Notes: generated by a model not told the origin, from the sequence alone. 64,000 nt of DNA from Aeriscardovia sp. (GCA_017413255.1 JAFPUC010000007.1:1-64000), one strand, 5' to 3'. Positions 52,697 to 62,195 are shown, numbered from the stretch's first letter. Made by a program: numbers and translations.

Positions 52697-53746
52697 GTGC
52701 TGGGAGGAGATAATAAATCGGCAGGCTCAGGTGTCCACAGAGCTCCTTCGGAGCGCAGCTCCCCTCTAGATCCCCTTCTTTCAAAGCCCCGCCCGTCTTC
52801 TACGGCCTTGTGCGCGGTTTTGGGGACGCTGATGCTGGCAGCTTCCCTGGTCATATATTTTCTTTCCGTCCACACCCTTTTCGGGCAGGAATTCGACGAA
52901 GTGGTGTGGGAGGGGTTTTACCCCCTGTTTACAAAAAAGATTCCCTATCTGGCCTTCCTGCCCAGCCTTTTCACTACCGAGGGGTTCATAATCTCTCTGA
53001 TTTGCGTGCTGGGCCTGGGGGGATTTGCCTGGGCCATAGCGCGCAAAAAATTCGGCCTGGCTTTGCAGATGTTTTGCTTTGCCGTGGTGGCCGGAGTTTC
53101 TTCCACCCTTTGGAAGCACCTTACGCCCAGGCCGGATTTGCTTTCCAAGGCCCACGTTTTAAACACTTCACCTTCCGGCCACTCCACGGCCATGCTCATA
53201 GCCTGCCTCCTTCTTTTGATGGGATCTTCCCCTTCCTCCCGGGCGTGGATAGTCGTGCTCGACTGGATCTTGGCCTCCATTTTGGGGATTACCCTCGTGG
53301 TAGAAAGGTGGCACAGGCCCTCGGACGTGGTTACGGCTTTCTTCTTTGTCTCTTCCATTGGGCTTTACAGCATGATGTTTACCAGAAAGTCGAGAATGGA
53401 TGACCCCGGAAAGAGGAGGTCCCGGCCCTGGCTGCAGGTTTTGTGCACGCTCATGATAGTCCTGTCGGCCTTCGGCCTGGCCTGGGGATTTTATCTGGTT
53501 TTCCAGGTTTCTCCAGGAGTTCAGTTCGATGCGTTGTGGATTCAGGCTCCGGCATGCCTGGCAGCCTCCCTTCTCATCTCATCTTCTGCAATGCTGGGAA
53601 TCGGGCTGTTTGGCATGATGCACCAGCTCACATCCTCCCCCCTAAGCCCCGTGGGCCTTATAGGGCCGCCCCCGAAGCCTAAGAGCCAAAGAAGGCGAAA
53701 AAGAGAAGAGGTTAAAGAGCGAGAGCAAAGGATAAAAATTGGGTAA
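52697..53746 (+). CDS. PAP2-family membrane phosphatase
   Basis: 349 aa from GTG 52697, which has AGGAGG 6 nt upstream; ATG 52682 lacks a ribosome site. Six to seven helices with the three PAP2 motifs: KHLTPRP near residue 140, PSGHSTA near residue 165, and ERWHRPSDV near residue 213. It dephosphorylates a lipid or polyprenyl diphosphate outside the membrane, perhaps recycling the undecaprenyl carrier used by the glycan cluster. C terminus is basic. It overlaps topA by 8 bp. Confidence 0.9.
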   Translation: MLGGDNKSAGSGVHRAPSERSSPLDPLLSKPRPSSTALCAVLGTLMLAASLVIYFLSVHTLFGQEFDEVVWEGFYPLFTKKIPYLAFLPSLFTTEGFIISLICVLGLGGFAWAIARKKFGLALQMFCFAVVAGVSSTLWKHLTPRPDLLSKAHVLNTSPSGHSTAMLIACLLLLMGSSPSSRAWIVVLDWILASILGITLVVERWHRPSDVVTAFFFVSSIGLYSMMFTRKSRMDDPGKRRSRPWLQVLCTLMIVLSAFGLAWGFYLVFQVSPGVQFDALWIQAPACLAASLLISSSAMLGIGLFGMMHQLTSSPLSPVGLIGPPPKPKSQRRRKREEVKEREQRIKIG

Positions 53747-56288
53747 GAAACTGGAGAAAAACGCTACAGGGGAAAAACTGGTTATAGTCGAGTCGCCCGC
53801 AAAAGCCAAAAAGATTCAAAACTACCTGGGCGAAGGGTACAAAGTGGCGGCCAGCGTAGGGCATATCAGGATCTTGGCTCAGTCATCCCAGGTTCCTGCC
53901 TCCGAAAAGAAGAAGTACGGCAGGTTCGGAGTAGATATAGAGGACGGCTTTAAGCCTTACTATGTGACCGATCCTGAAAAGAAATCCACCATCACCTCCT
54001 TAAAAGCCCTCCTAAAAGACGCTTCCGAGCTCTACCTTGCCACCGACGAAGACAGGGAGGGGGAAGCTATAGCCTGGCACCTTATCCAAGTTTTAAAGCC
54101 AAAGGTTCCCGTAAAGCGCATGGTGTTTCAGGAAATTACCAAAAGCGCGATAGAAGAGAGCGTGGAAAACACCAGGTCCATCGACATGGATATGGTGGAG
54201 GCCCAGGAGACGCGCAGAATTCTAGACAGGCTTTACGGCTACGAGCTTTCCCCCATTTTATGGAGGAAGGTCGCTTCCAGGACCAGTGCAGGGAGGGTGC
54301 AGTCGGTGGCCACGAGAATGATTGTGGAAAGGGAAAGGGAGAGGGAAAAGTTCAAAGAGGCACAGTGGAGGGAGGTGAAAGCGGAGTTTTCATCCATGAG
54401 CGCCAGGCTTTCTTTCCTCGGGGGAAGGCCCGTGGCCCAGGGAAAGGATTTTGATTCTGCGGCAAAAACCCAAGATCCCGATTTAAAAATCCTTTCAAAA
54501 GAGGACTGTGAAGCTTTAAAGTCCCTGGAAGGGCGGGCAATCGAAGTGGCCCAGGTAAAAGAGAAAGCCTTCCGCCGCTCCTCTCCGCCCCCCTTCACCA
54601 CTTCCACCCTTCAGCAGGTTGCGGGAAATAAGCTGGGGCTTTCAAGCCGGACCATAATGCGATCTGCCCAAAGCCTCTACGAAAACGGCTTTATCACCTA
54701 TATGAGGACAGATTCTACCGATCTGAGCCGGGAGGCTCTGGATGCGGCCAGGGAAGAAATTTCAAAGCTCTACCCCAAAGCCCTTCCCGACTCTCCGAAA
54801 AAGTACGAAAACCGATCCCCCGGAGCCCAGGAGGCCCACGAAGCCATCAGGCCTGCAGGCAGCAAGTTTCATTCTCCCGAGGAGCTTAAAACCACCCTCA
54901 GCCTTGTAGACTACAGGATTTACTCGCTAATTTACAAGAGGACCCTGGAATCTCAAATGAAGGACGCCTGCGGAAAGTCTTTGTCCGTAGTCCTCAAATC
55001 CCCCTCCCCTCTCGGCGAAGCCCTGTTTGAAACGGGGTTCCAGGTGATAGAAGATCCTGGATTTTTGGCCCTTGGCGCAGAAAATGAAAAAACCTCCTTC
55101 CTTCCCTCCCTAAAGCCCGGACAAAAATTTGTCATAGAGAAAATAGAAGAGGGCCTCCACAGCACCCAGCCGCCCGCCCGCTACACCGAGGCCTCCCTTG
55201 TAAAGGCCCTTGAAGCCAAGGGCATAGGCAGGCCTTCCACCTATGCCGCCATCATCTCCACCATAATCGACCGGGGCTACGCCAAGGAGCGCGGAAGGGC
55301 GCTGGTTCCCTCCTGGTTGGCCGTAATAGTTACCACCATCATGGAGAAATACTTCTCCAGCCTTGTCGATTACTCCTTTACAGCCCGCATGGAGGAGGGG
55401 CTCGACCAGATCGCAAAAGGCGAAGAGGGGGAGGAAAAATGGCTTTCCGACTTTTACTTTGGAGATTCGGGGGAAAAGGGGCTTAAAGAGCTGGCCCAGG
55501 GCGCAGAATCTATCGACCCAAAGGTTTCTTCCAGAGTGGATTTGGGGCCGGATTTGAGCGTGAGGGTAAACCATTTCGGAGCGTACGTGGAAAAGAGGGA
55601 GGGGGAGGAAAGAAAGGCCACGGCCCCCATTCCGGATGATTTGTCTCCAGACGAACTTACCTATTCCCTCGCCCAGGACCTTATTTCCAAAGCCCAAATG
55701 TTTCCCCGGGTCCTTAAAGACGAAGGGGGAAGAAAGATAGAGGTGTGTAACGGGAGGTTCGGCTACTACGTAAGCTCCCAAAACGAAGCCGGGGAAGTCA
55801 AGACGGCCTCCATCCCCGAGGGCTACGACCCCCTCCTCCTTACGGTAGAAGAAGCCAAAAAGTTTCTTTCCCTTCCCAGGCTTGTAGGATCCTACTCAGG
55901 AGAAAAGGGAGAATACGAAGTTGTCTCCAACATCGGCCGCTACGGGGCGTATTTGTCTTTGTGCAAGAAGGGGAGGGGGAGCTCAAGAAAAGTCCTGAAG
56001 CGCGTGAGCATGCCGAACGGAGAAGTGTTTAGCATGGGCCTTGAAGAGGCCAGATCCCTCCTCTCTTCCTCCGATCCCCTTTCCACCATGGCCTTTAAAA
56101 CCTTTCCCCCAGACCCCGTGACGGGAAGGAAGGTAGTTTTGAAAAACGGGCCCTTCGGGCCTTACGTCACAGACGGTATCACCAACGCCGCCCTCCCCAA
56201 GGGAGAAAACGTAAACAAGGTAGACGAGTTTACGGCCTACAGGCTTTTGGAGAAGAAAAGGGATGGGAAAAAGAAAAACGAGGGGTAA
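53739..56288 (+). CDS. topA: DNA topoisomerase I
   Basis: 849 aa type IA topoisomerase. Toprim domain: LVIVESPAKAKKIQNYLG, DEDREGEAIAWHL; catalytic Tyr in FITYMRTDST near residue 325; GRPSTYAAIISTI. C-terminal half has actinobacterial repeat motifs (NGRFGYYV, IGRYGAYLSL, NGPFGPYVTDG) without zinc cysteines and a basic tail. It relaxes negative supercoils. Start TTG with AAAGGAT upstream. Overlaps PAP2 by 8 bp and tmk by 26 bp. Confidence 0.97.
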   Translation: MGKKLEKNATGEKLVIVESPAKAKKIQNYLGEGYKVAASVGHIRILAQSSQVPASEKKKYGRFGVDIEDGFKPYYVTDPEKKSTITSLKALLKDASELYLATDEDREGEAIAWHLIQVLKPKVPVKRMVFQEITKSAIEESVENTRSIDMDMVEAQETRRILDRLYGYELSPILWRKVASRTSAGRVQSVATRMIVEREREREKFKEAQWREVKAEFSSMSARLSFLGGRPVAQGKDFDSAAKTQDPDLKILSKEDCEALKSLEGRAIEVAQVKEKAFRRSSPPPFTTSTLQQVAGNKLGLSSRTIMRSAQSLYENGFITYMRTDSTDLSREALDAAREEISKLYPKALPDSPKKYENRSPGAQEAHEAIRPAGSKFHSPEELKTTLSLVDYRIYSLIYKRTLESQMKDACGKSLSVVLKSPSPLGEALFETGFQVIEDPGFLALGAENEKTSFLPSLKPGQKFVIEKIEEGLHSTQPPARYTEASLVKALEAKGIGRPSTYAAIISTIIDRGYAKERGRALVPSWLAVIVTTIMEKYFSSLVDYSFTARMEEGLDQIAKGEEGEEKWLSDFYFGDSGEKGLKELAQGAESIDPKVSSRVDLGPDLSVRVNHFGAYVEKREGEERKATAPIPDDLSPDELTYSLAQDLISKAQMFPRVLKDEGGRKIEVCNGRFGYYVSSQNEAGEVKTASIPEGYDPLLLTVEEAKKFLSLPRLVGSYSGEKGEYEVVSNIGRYGAYLSLCKKGRGSSRKVLKRVSMPNGEVFSMGLEEARSLLSSSDPLSTMAFKTFPPDPVTGRKVVLKNGPFGPYVTDGITNAALPKGENVNKVDEFTAYRLLEKKRDGKKKNEG

Positions 56289-56874
56289 ATTCATAGCGCT
56301 GGAAGGTCCCGACGGGACGGGAAAGAGCACTCAGGCCCTGCTTTTGGCCTCCTTTCTCAAGGGTCTGGGAATCGAAGCCAAAGTTACGAGGGAGCCTTAT
56401 GATCCTGAAATCCTAAAGGCCCTGGAAAAGAGCGAATCTAAAGAGGCTTCCTGCCTTCTTTTTGCAGCCGACAGGGCCATTCACTCGCAAAAAATAGAAA
56501 GGCTTCTCGAAAAGGGGTATTGGGTCATTTCAGACAGGTTTACAGACTCTTCTTTGGCTTACCAGGCCGGGGGATGGGGGATGGATCTTGAAAGAGTGGA
56601 GAAGATAAACGCTTTTGCCACCTCCCTTCGGCCGGATCTCACCCTCATCTTTTCCTGCCCTCCCGGCATTTGCGCAAGGCGCATGCAAAGGCGGGGGAAG
56701 GAAAGCGGATTTGACAGCGATTTTCTCCTCCAAAAAAAGGTGGGCTGCCTTTACGGGCTGCTGGCAAGAAGGGGCGGGGGAAGAAAGATCGTAGACGCCT
56801 CTCAAGATCTTGGAAAAGTGGAGGCAAGAGTAAAGAGGGAAGTGAAAAGAAAGTGGAGGCTGGAGAAAAAGTAA
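56263..56874 (+). CDS. tmk: Thymidylate kinase
   Basis: 203 aa. P-loop ALEGPDGTGKST, DRX motif VISDRFTDSSLAYQ, and a lid-region RRGKESGFD. Converts dTMP to dTDP. ATG lies 26 bp inside topA; its C terminus overlaps holB by 22 bp. Confidence 0.95.
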   Translation: MGKRKTRGKFIALEGPDGTGKSTQALLLASFLKGLGIEAKVTREPYDPEILKALEKSESKEASCLLFAADRAIHSQKIERLLEKGYWVISDRFTDSSLAYQAGGWGMDLERVEKINAFATSLRPDLTLIFSCPPGICARRMQRRGKESGFDSDFLLQKKVGCLYGLLARRGGGRKIVDASQDLGKVEARVKREVKRKWRLEKK

Positions 56875-57653
56875 AGGCCATGCTGGGAACCCTTCCGGAC
56901 TTTTCCTGCCCCGTGCTGGTGTCTGGGGGGAGCCGGTCTTCTCGCATGGAGTGCGCCAAAGAGCTTTGCTGCCTAATCGAAGGAAAGAGGGTTCCCTTAA
57001 ATTCCAGAGACATCCTCCTTTTACCTTCTTCCCCCGCCCCCACCATTTCCCAGGTGAGAGAAGCGGTAGATTTCATGCAAAAATTCCCCATTTCGCTTCC
57101 CCGCCGGATTGGAATTGTGGAAAACATTTCTTCCCTTTCCGAAGCCGCCCAGGACGCTCTTCTGAAGAATTTGGAAGAGCCTTCAAAAAGGAGTTCGTGG
57201 CTCCTGTTTTCCCCGTCCCTTTTGGGAGTGGCGCCGGCCATAAAGTCAAGGTGCCATTCTTACTTCCTTTCTTCCCGCCAAGGGGAGGATGAAGAAGAAG
57301 AGGGGGAAGCTTTTCAAACCCTTTCCTCCCTCCTCTCCCTTAAGAGCATGTCGGGGGCCTTAACCCTCGCTTCAGATGTGGCAGGAAAGGCAAAGGAAGC
57401 TGAAAACAAGAAGGAGTTTTGTTTTTCCTTCCTTTCTTCGCTCCTCTTGATCTTTTCCAGGGCCCTTATGGAAAAAGATGGCGTTTCCTCCGCGGGGGAA
57501 GGGGCCCAGTCTCTTTTACCCCTCTCCCGCCCTTCCCTTTTGTTTTTGACGGAGGAAGTGAAAACCTCGTTTGCAAAGGTGGAGGCCAACGTTTCTCCCC
57601 AGCTCATTTTCGAGAGCCTTTTTTGCCAAATTCTTTTTCAATGGCGTTTCTAG
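56853..57653 (+). CDS. holB: DNA polymerase III delta-prime-like subunit
   Basis: 266 aa. A degenerate P-loop VSGGSRSSRMEC with no Walker lysine, then ENISSLSEAAQDALLKNLEEP and APAIKSRCHSYFL, typical of clamp-loader delta-prime. Zinc-module cysteines are absent. Shorter than the usual 330-380 aa. Pairs with tmk as in many bacteria. Start uncertain: GTG 56853 (chosen) or ATG 56880; neither has an ideal ribosome site. Confidence 0.88.
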   Translation: MEAGEKVKAMLGTLPDFSCPVLVSGGSRSSRMECAKELCCLIEGKRVPLNSRDILLLPSSPAPTISQVREAVDFMQKFPISLPRRIGIVENISSLSEAAQDALLKNLEEPSKRSSWLLFSPSLLGVAPAIKSRCHSYFLSSRQGEDEEEEGEAFQTLSSLLSLKSMSGALTLASDVAGKAKEAENKKEFCFSFLSSLLLIFSRALMEKDGVSSAGEGAQSLLPLSRPSLLFLTEEVKTSFAKVEANVSPQLIFESLFCQILFQWRF

Positions 57654-57669
57654 AAAAATAAACGGATAC

Positions 57670-57689
57670 TGAGAGTATGCATATTCTCA
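57670..57689. promoter_or_regulatory. 20-bp palindrome over the ybhB start codon
   Basis: TGAGAGTATGCATATTCTCA pairs in 9 of 10 positions and contains the ATG at 57677-57679. A GATACT at 57665-57670 would serve as -10, so a repressor here would block a leaderless message at the transcript start. The regulated run is ybhB-alsS-budA. Confidence 0.45.
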
Positions 57690-58231
57690 CTGATTTTGAA
57701 GCAATCCCGGACGCCTTCTCCAAGTACGCCCCCGATCAGAACAAGATAGATGGGCACACTGTCGTGTCTTTCCCCTTCAAGGTGGAAGGTATAGAACCCG
57801 GATTTAACTACCTCCACATCTCCATGACCGATCCCGATTCCATTCCTGTGGCCGGATTTGCGTGGATCCACTGGTGCGCAGCCAATATAAGGATTTCAGA
57901 TGCCTCGGGGGAGGCTAAAATTCCGGAGGACTTCAGCAGGCAGATGAAAGAGCTAGCCCCAGGGTCGCAGCAAGGCAGAAATTCTCTGGCTTCAAGGTTT
58001 GTAGGACAGGGCTCTTCCCCCGTTTCCTCCCTTTACATCGGCCCCACTCCCCCCGACAAGACCCACTTCTACCTCCTCAGGGTGTGGGCCACCGAAGAAA
58101 AGCTGGAGCTTAAAGACGGCTTCTACCTTTCCGATCTTTTGAGTGGCCTTATAAAGGCCGGGAGCGCCCCAGATGTCTCCTCTACCCTCAAAGTTCCCCA
58201 GGCCTGCATCCGGCTGGCAGGAAGGGCATGA
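57677..58231 (+). CDS. YbhB/YbcL-type phosphatidylethanolamine-binding (PEBP) protein
   Basis: 184 aa single-domain PEBP. Ligand-pocket motifs: TDPDSIPVAGFAWIHWCA near residue 60 (DPDxP and H) and YIGPTPPDKTHFYLLRVWA near residue 118 (GPxPP..HxY). Bacterial members are cytosolic with no agreed role. ATG has no ribosome site. One base separates its stop from the alsS start, so it may be in the same mRNA as the acetoin genes. Confidence 0.9.
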   Translation: MHILTDFEAIPDAFSKYAPDQNKIDGHTVVSFPFKVEGIEPGFNYLHISMTDPDSIPVAGFAWIHWCAANIRISDASGEAKIPEDFSRQMKELAPGSQQGRNSLASRFVGQGSSPVSSLYIGPTPPDKTHFYLLRVWATEEKLELKDGFYLSDLLSGLIKAGSAPDVSSTLKVPQACIRLAGRA

Positions 58232-58232
58232 A

Positions 58233-59849
58233 ATGAAGGGCAGCGATCTTGTTGTCGAAAGCCTGGAAAAGGCCGGGACAAAATGGGCATTCGGCATTCC
58301 GGGGGCCAAGATAGATGCCCTCTTTGACGCTCTGGCAGATTCTTCCATCCAGACAATCGTATGCAGGCACGAGCAAAATGCGGCCTTTATGGCCCAGGCT
58401 ATAGGGCGCATGACGGGAGAGCCCGGGGTTGCGATCGCCACCTCCGGCCCCGGCACGTCAAATCTGGCCACCGGCCTTTTGACCGCCAATACCGAGGGAG
58501 ATCCCGTGGTCGCCCTGTGCGGGGATGTGCCAAGGGATATGCAGATGAAGCGCACCCACCAGGCCTTTGATTCCCTTGCGCTTTTAAAGTCCGTCTCCAA
58601 AGGGGCGGAAAAGGTGATAGACCCCGGCCAAATTCAAGAGGCCTTGTTTAACGCGATAAGAAAGTCTTTGATTTATCCGCGCGGAGCTCAGAGTTTGGTC
58701 TTTTGCCAGGATGTGCTGTCCCAGGATGCTACGGGAGGCATGCCCCTTCTCATGCCTCCCTTGCGCTCTGCGGCCCCCATAGAAGTTCTGCACGAAACCG
58801 CAGAAAGAATAAGGAAGGCGCAGCTTCCGGTGTTCTTTGTGGGCAGAAGGGGATCGTCTAGAAGATCTGTAGAAGCCCTTCACCTTCTTTTGAGGCAGGC
58901 TCCGATTCCGGTTGTGGAAACCTTCCAGGGAAGCGGGGCTGTGAGCCACGATCTTGAATCCCTCTACATGGGAAGGGTCGGAATTTTTGGAAACCAGCCC
59001 GGCGACGAACTTCTCAGGCGCTCGGACTGCGTGGTCGCCATAGGCTACGATCCCGTCGAATACGATGCCAAACTCTGGAACCAGGGGGAGGAAGATAGAG
59101 AGCTCATACATATAGACGAGCTCCCCTGCCAGGTGGACAGGGATTACTCCCCCAACCTCGAAGCCACAGGAGACATAGAAAAGAGCCTGCTCGCCCTTGC
59201 CCCCATGCTTTCAGGGCTTCGCCCAAAGTCTGAGGCTCTGGCCGAAATGAGGAAGCTTTCCCAAGAGCTGGAAGAAGAGCCCTGTTTAGAGCAAAGCGGA
59301 AGAGTGGACCCGGTAGAAGCCGTAAAGGCCATAAGGAGGGCCGTTCCCGACAGCGGAACCGTAATCTCTGATGTGGGGAGCGTGTACATCTACATGGCCC
59401 GTTACTTTAGATCTTACGTTCCCGGGCACCTCTTCTTCTCCAACGGGCAGCAGACTTTGGGAGTGGCCCTTCCCTGGGCCATTGCGGCTAGCATATCGGG
59501 AAGGGACCCTGTGGTATCGGTATCCGGAGACGGGGGCTTTCTTTTTTCTGCAGCCGAGCTGGAAACCGCCGTGCGGATAGGCGCAAGGTTTGTACACGTG
59601 GTTTTTGATGACGGAAGTTATGACATGGTGGGCTTCCAGGAAGAAATGAAATACCGAAGGAGAAGCGGGGTAAACTTGGGAGCCGTAGATATCCCGGAGT
59701 TTGCAAAATCCTTTGGAGCAGACGGATTTGTGGCTAGAAGCCCAAGGGAGCTTGAAGACATCATTCGGGCGTCTTTGTCAGCTCCGCGCCCCGTCGTAAT
59801 AGACGTTCCCGTAAATTACAGCGGCAATATATCCGCCCTGGCCCAGTAG
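58233..59849 (+). CDS. alsS: Acetolactate synthase, catabolic (AlsS/BudB type)
   Basis: 538 aa thiamine-diphosphate enzyme. Motifs: VVESLEKAGTKWAFGIPGAK, RHEQNAAFMAQAIGR (catalytic Glu), ATSGPGTSNLATGL, ThDP site VSVSGDGGFLFSAAELETA ... FDDGSYDM. Condenses two pyruvates to acetolactate. The sequence is closer to the FAD-independent catabolic type than to IlvB, and it is not beside ilvN/ilvC. The open frame begins at 58173, but ATG 58233 with GGAAGGG matches the family N terminus. Confidence 0.92.
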   Translation: MKGSDLVVESLEKAGTKWAFGIPGAKIDALFDALADSSIQTIVCRHEQNAAFMAQAIGRMTGEPGVAIATSGPGTSNLATGLLTANTEGDPVVALCGDVPRDMQMKRTHQAFDSLALLKSVSKGAEKVIDPGQIQEALFNAIRKSLIYPRGAQSLVFCQDVLSQDATGGMPLLMPPLRSAAPIEVLHETAERIRKAQLPVFFVGRRGSSRRSVEALHLLLRQAPIPVVETFQGSGAVSHDLESLYMGRVGIFGNQPGDELLRRSDCVVAIGYDPVEYDAKLWNQGEEDRELIHIDELPCQVDRDYSPNLEATGDIEKSLLALAPMLSGLRPKSEALAEMRKLSQELEEEPCLEQSGRVDPVEAVKAIRRAVPDSGTVISDVGSVYIYMARYFRSYVPGHLFFSNGQQTLGVALPWAIAASISGRDPVVSVSGDGGFLFSAAELETAVRIGARFVHVVFDDGSYDMVGFQEEMKYRRRSGVNLGAVDIPEFAKSFGADGFVARSPRELEDIIRASLSAPRPVVIDVPVNYSGNISALAQ

Positions 59850-59857
59850 GAGGGAAA

Positions 59858-60577
59858 ATGGATGTTTTAAAGCCCTGCCCCCTCTTTCAAAACTCGCTTA
59901 TGAGCGCCCTTTTGGCGGGAGACTTCGAGGGGAAGATGACGGTAGGAGAGCTCCTTGAAAAGGGAGACACGGGCCTGGGCACTTTTGAAGGCCTGGATGG
60001 GGAAATGGCCGTAATAGACGGGAAGGCCTACAAGATGACATCCGACGGGAAGGCCAGGGAGGCTTCAAACGAAGAAAAGTCCCCATTTGCCGCTGTAACC
60101 GCCTTTTGCCCATCCATCTTCCTTGAAGCGGGAGAAAGCGAGGACTTGGAGGGCCAAATCCGGAGCCATCTGCCAGGATCCAACTACCCCTGCGCACTGA
60201 AGTGCTCCGGGGAGTTTAAGAAAGTTACCACCCGAACCGTCTCCAAAAGAGAAAAGCCGTGGGGCCCCATGAAGGAGGCCGTAGACGAGCAGAAGGTGTG
60301 CGAATTTGAAAAAGTTAAAGGGGATGTAGTGGGGTTTTGGACTCCCAAAGCCTTTGAAGGGCCCTGCGTGTCGGGGTTCCACCTGCACTTTATAAGCGAG
60401 AGCAGAGATTTTGGAGGGCACATCCTTTCGGTGGAAGCTAAGCAGGTTTTTGTTCAGATTGCCTTTTGCCCCCTCATTACTTTTTCCCTGCCTCAAAGCT
60501 CTTTGTTTGCAAGCGCGCAACTAACTCCCGAAGACCTTTCTTCCCAGATCGCCTACGCAGAAAAAACACACGAATAA
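59858..60577 (+). CDS. budA: Alpha-acetolactate decarboxylase
   Basis: 239 aa. Motifs: ALLAGDFEGKMTVGELLEKG, GTFEGLDGEMAVIDGKAYK (Glu), and the zinc site CVSGFHLHFISESRDFGGHI (HxH ... H). Converts acetolactate to acetoin. 8 bp downstream of alsS with GGAGGGAAA before ATG. With alsS it makes a pyruvate-to-acetoin branch that avoids acid formation. Confidence 0.93.
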   Translation: MDVLKPCPLFQNSLMSALLAGDFEGKMTVGELLEKGDTGLGTFEGLDGEMAVIDGKAYKMTSDGKAREASNEEKSPFAAVTAFCPSIFLEAGESEDLEGQIRSHLPGSNYPCALKCSGEFKKVTTRTVSKREKPWGPMKEAVDEQKVCEFEKVKGDVVGFWTPKAFEGPCVSGFHLHFISESRDFGGHILSVEAKQVFVQIAFCPLITFSLPQSSLFASAQLTPEDLSSQIAYAEKTHE

Positions 60578-60586
60578 CTGTTATTC
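60572..60586. repeat. 15-bp palindrome at the budA stop
   Basis: GAATAACTGTTATTC (GAATAAC-T-GTTATTC) includes the budA TAA and is followed by CTCTTACTAAAGAG. Without a T-tract it is a poor terminator; an operator for pepD is possible. Confidence 0.35.
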
Positions 60587-60640
60587 TCTTACTAAAGAGC
60601 TGATAATGGTTTATGTAGTTCTAGAAAAGAGGACAAAGAT

Positions 60641-62170
60641 ATGCCATGCACTACACTCCTCGTAGGTAAAAATGCCAGCTACGACGGTTCTACGATTATG
60701 GCCAGAAACGAAGACACCCCCAACGGAATGTTCAACGTTAAGAAATTCGTAGTCGTTCAGCCCGAAGATCAGCCCAGGCATTATAAGTCCGTATGCAGCC
60801 ACATTGAGCTCGAACTTCCGGACGATCCCATTCGTTACACCTGCGTGCCGGATTCTGTCAGACAGGACGGCGTATGGGGTGAGGCCGGCATCAATGCGGC
60901 CAATGTAGCCATGACGGCTACCGAAACCATCACCACCAACTCCAGAGTTTTGGGGGCAGATCCCTATGTGGTTCTCCAGCCCGCCAAGGGCAAGCCCGGA
61001 GAGAGCGGATACGTGCCGGAGGTGGCAGGCGGCATCGGAGAAGAAGATCTCGTAACGATTGTCCTTCCTTACGTAAAGACCGCAAGAGAGGGAGCTAAGA
61101 GGCTTGGCTCCCTTTTGGAGAAGTATGGCACTTACGAACCCAACGCGATAGGTTTTTGCGACGGCGACGAAATATGGTGGCTGGAAACCATTGGGGGCCA
61201 CCACTGGATCGCAAAGAGGGTTCCCGACGACTGCTATGTGACCATGCCCAACCAGCTTGGGATAGATGAGTTCGACCTTATTGACGCCATGGGAGACCAA
61301 AAGAACTATATGTGCTCTTCCGATCTTCGCGAGTTCATAAAGGACAACCACCTCAACACCAACATTGACGGCGACCAGGATCACTTCAACCCCAGGGACG
61401 TATTCGGATCCAGATCCGATCTCGATCACGTATACAACACCCCCAGGGCATGGTTCATGCAGAGGTACCTCAACCCCTACGATGAGGACTGGGACAACCC
61501 ACAGGCCCTCCACACCCCCGAATCCGACGACATCCCCTGGTCCAGGAGCCCGGAGAGGAAAATTTCCATAGAGGACGTGCACTACTGCATGGCTGGCCAC
61601 TATCAGTCCACCATCTACGACCCCTACGGCCCCAAGGGAACAAAGGCATCCCGCAAGCTTTACAGGCCTATCGGAATCAATCGTACCAGCGAGCTGTCTA
61701 TCCTTCAGATTCGCCCCTACGCCGGAGAAAGCTACAGGGCAATACAGTGGATAGCCTACGGATCCATTCCTTATGCAACCCTTCTGCCCATCTACACCAA
61801 TATCGATAAGAGCGTGGATTACATAGAGGGCGCCAGGGCTAAGGTGGACACCAACTACCTCTACTGGCAAGACAGGCTTATAGCCTGCATGGCAGATGCC
61901 CACTTCAGCTCCATGGAGATGGATCTGAGCAACTACCAGCTCGACACCATCGCCATAGGCCACAATGACGTCATGCGTACCGACAAGCTCATCGAGGACA
62001 AGGGCCTTAGGGACGCAAATATGGATGACAAGCAAGTTCGCTCCATCCTCGAAGAGGCCAACGAGAAGCTTTGCGCCCGGATAAAGGAGAAGACAGACGA
62101 GCTTCTGGAGAAGGTTACCTACTCTGCCAGCATGCAGATGAACAACTCCTTCTACCTTTCCGACAACTAA
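60641..62170 (+). CDS. pepD: C69-family dipeptidase (PepD)
   Basis: 509 aa Ntn-hydrolase. MPCTTLLVGKNASYDGSTIM: Cys3 is the nucleophile exposed after removal of MP. Family features ARNEDTPNG, WGEAGINAANVAMTATET, and YEPNAIGFCDGDEIWWLETIGG follow. Cleaves dipeptides in the cytoplasm, common in lactobacilli and bifidobacteria. ATG has AGAGGA upstream, with its own short intergenic region after budA; a strong terminator follows. Confidence 0.95.
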   Translation: MPCTTLLVGKNASYDGSTIMARNEDTPNGMFNVKKFVVVQPEDQPRHYKSVCSHIELELPDDPIRYTCVPDSVRQDGVWGEAGINAANVAMTATETITTNSRVLGADPYVVLQPAKGKPGESGYVPEVAGGIGEEDLVTIVLPYVKTAREGAKRLGSLLEKYGTYEPNAIGFCDGDEIWWLETIGGHHWIAKRVPDDCYVTMPNQLGIDEFDLIDAMGDQKNYMCSSDLREFIKDNHLNTNIDGDQDHFNPRDVFGSRSDLDHVYNTPRAWFMQRYLNPYDEDWDNPQALHTPESDDIPWSRSPERKISIEDVHYCMAGHYQSTIYDPYGPKGTKASRKLYRPIGINRTSELSILQIRPYAGESYRAIQWIAYGSIPYATLLPIYTNIDKSVDYIEGARAKVDTNYLYWQDRLIACMADAHFSSMEMDLSNYQLDTIAIGHNDVMRTDKLIEDKGLRDANMDDKQVRSILEEANEKLCARIKEKTDELLEKVTYSASMQMNNSFYLSDN

Positions 62171-62195
62171 AGCCAAAAGAGGCTAAATTCTGAAA

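Noticed and set aside
60611-62176. 521-codon open frame antisense to the whole pepD gene
   Set aside because: It is a codon-shadow of a well-conserved C69 dipeptidase, low-complexity Val/Gly/Leu rich, with no recognisable family or ribosome site.
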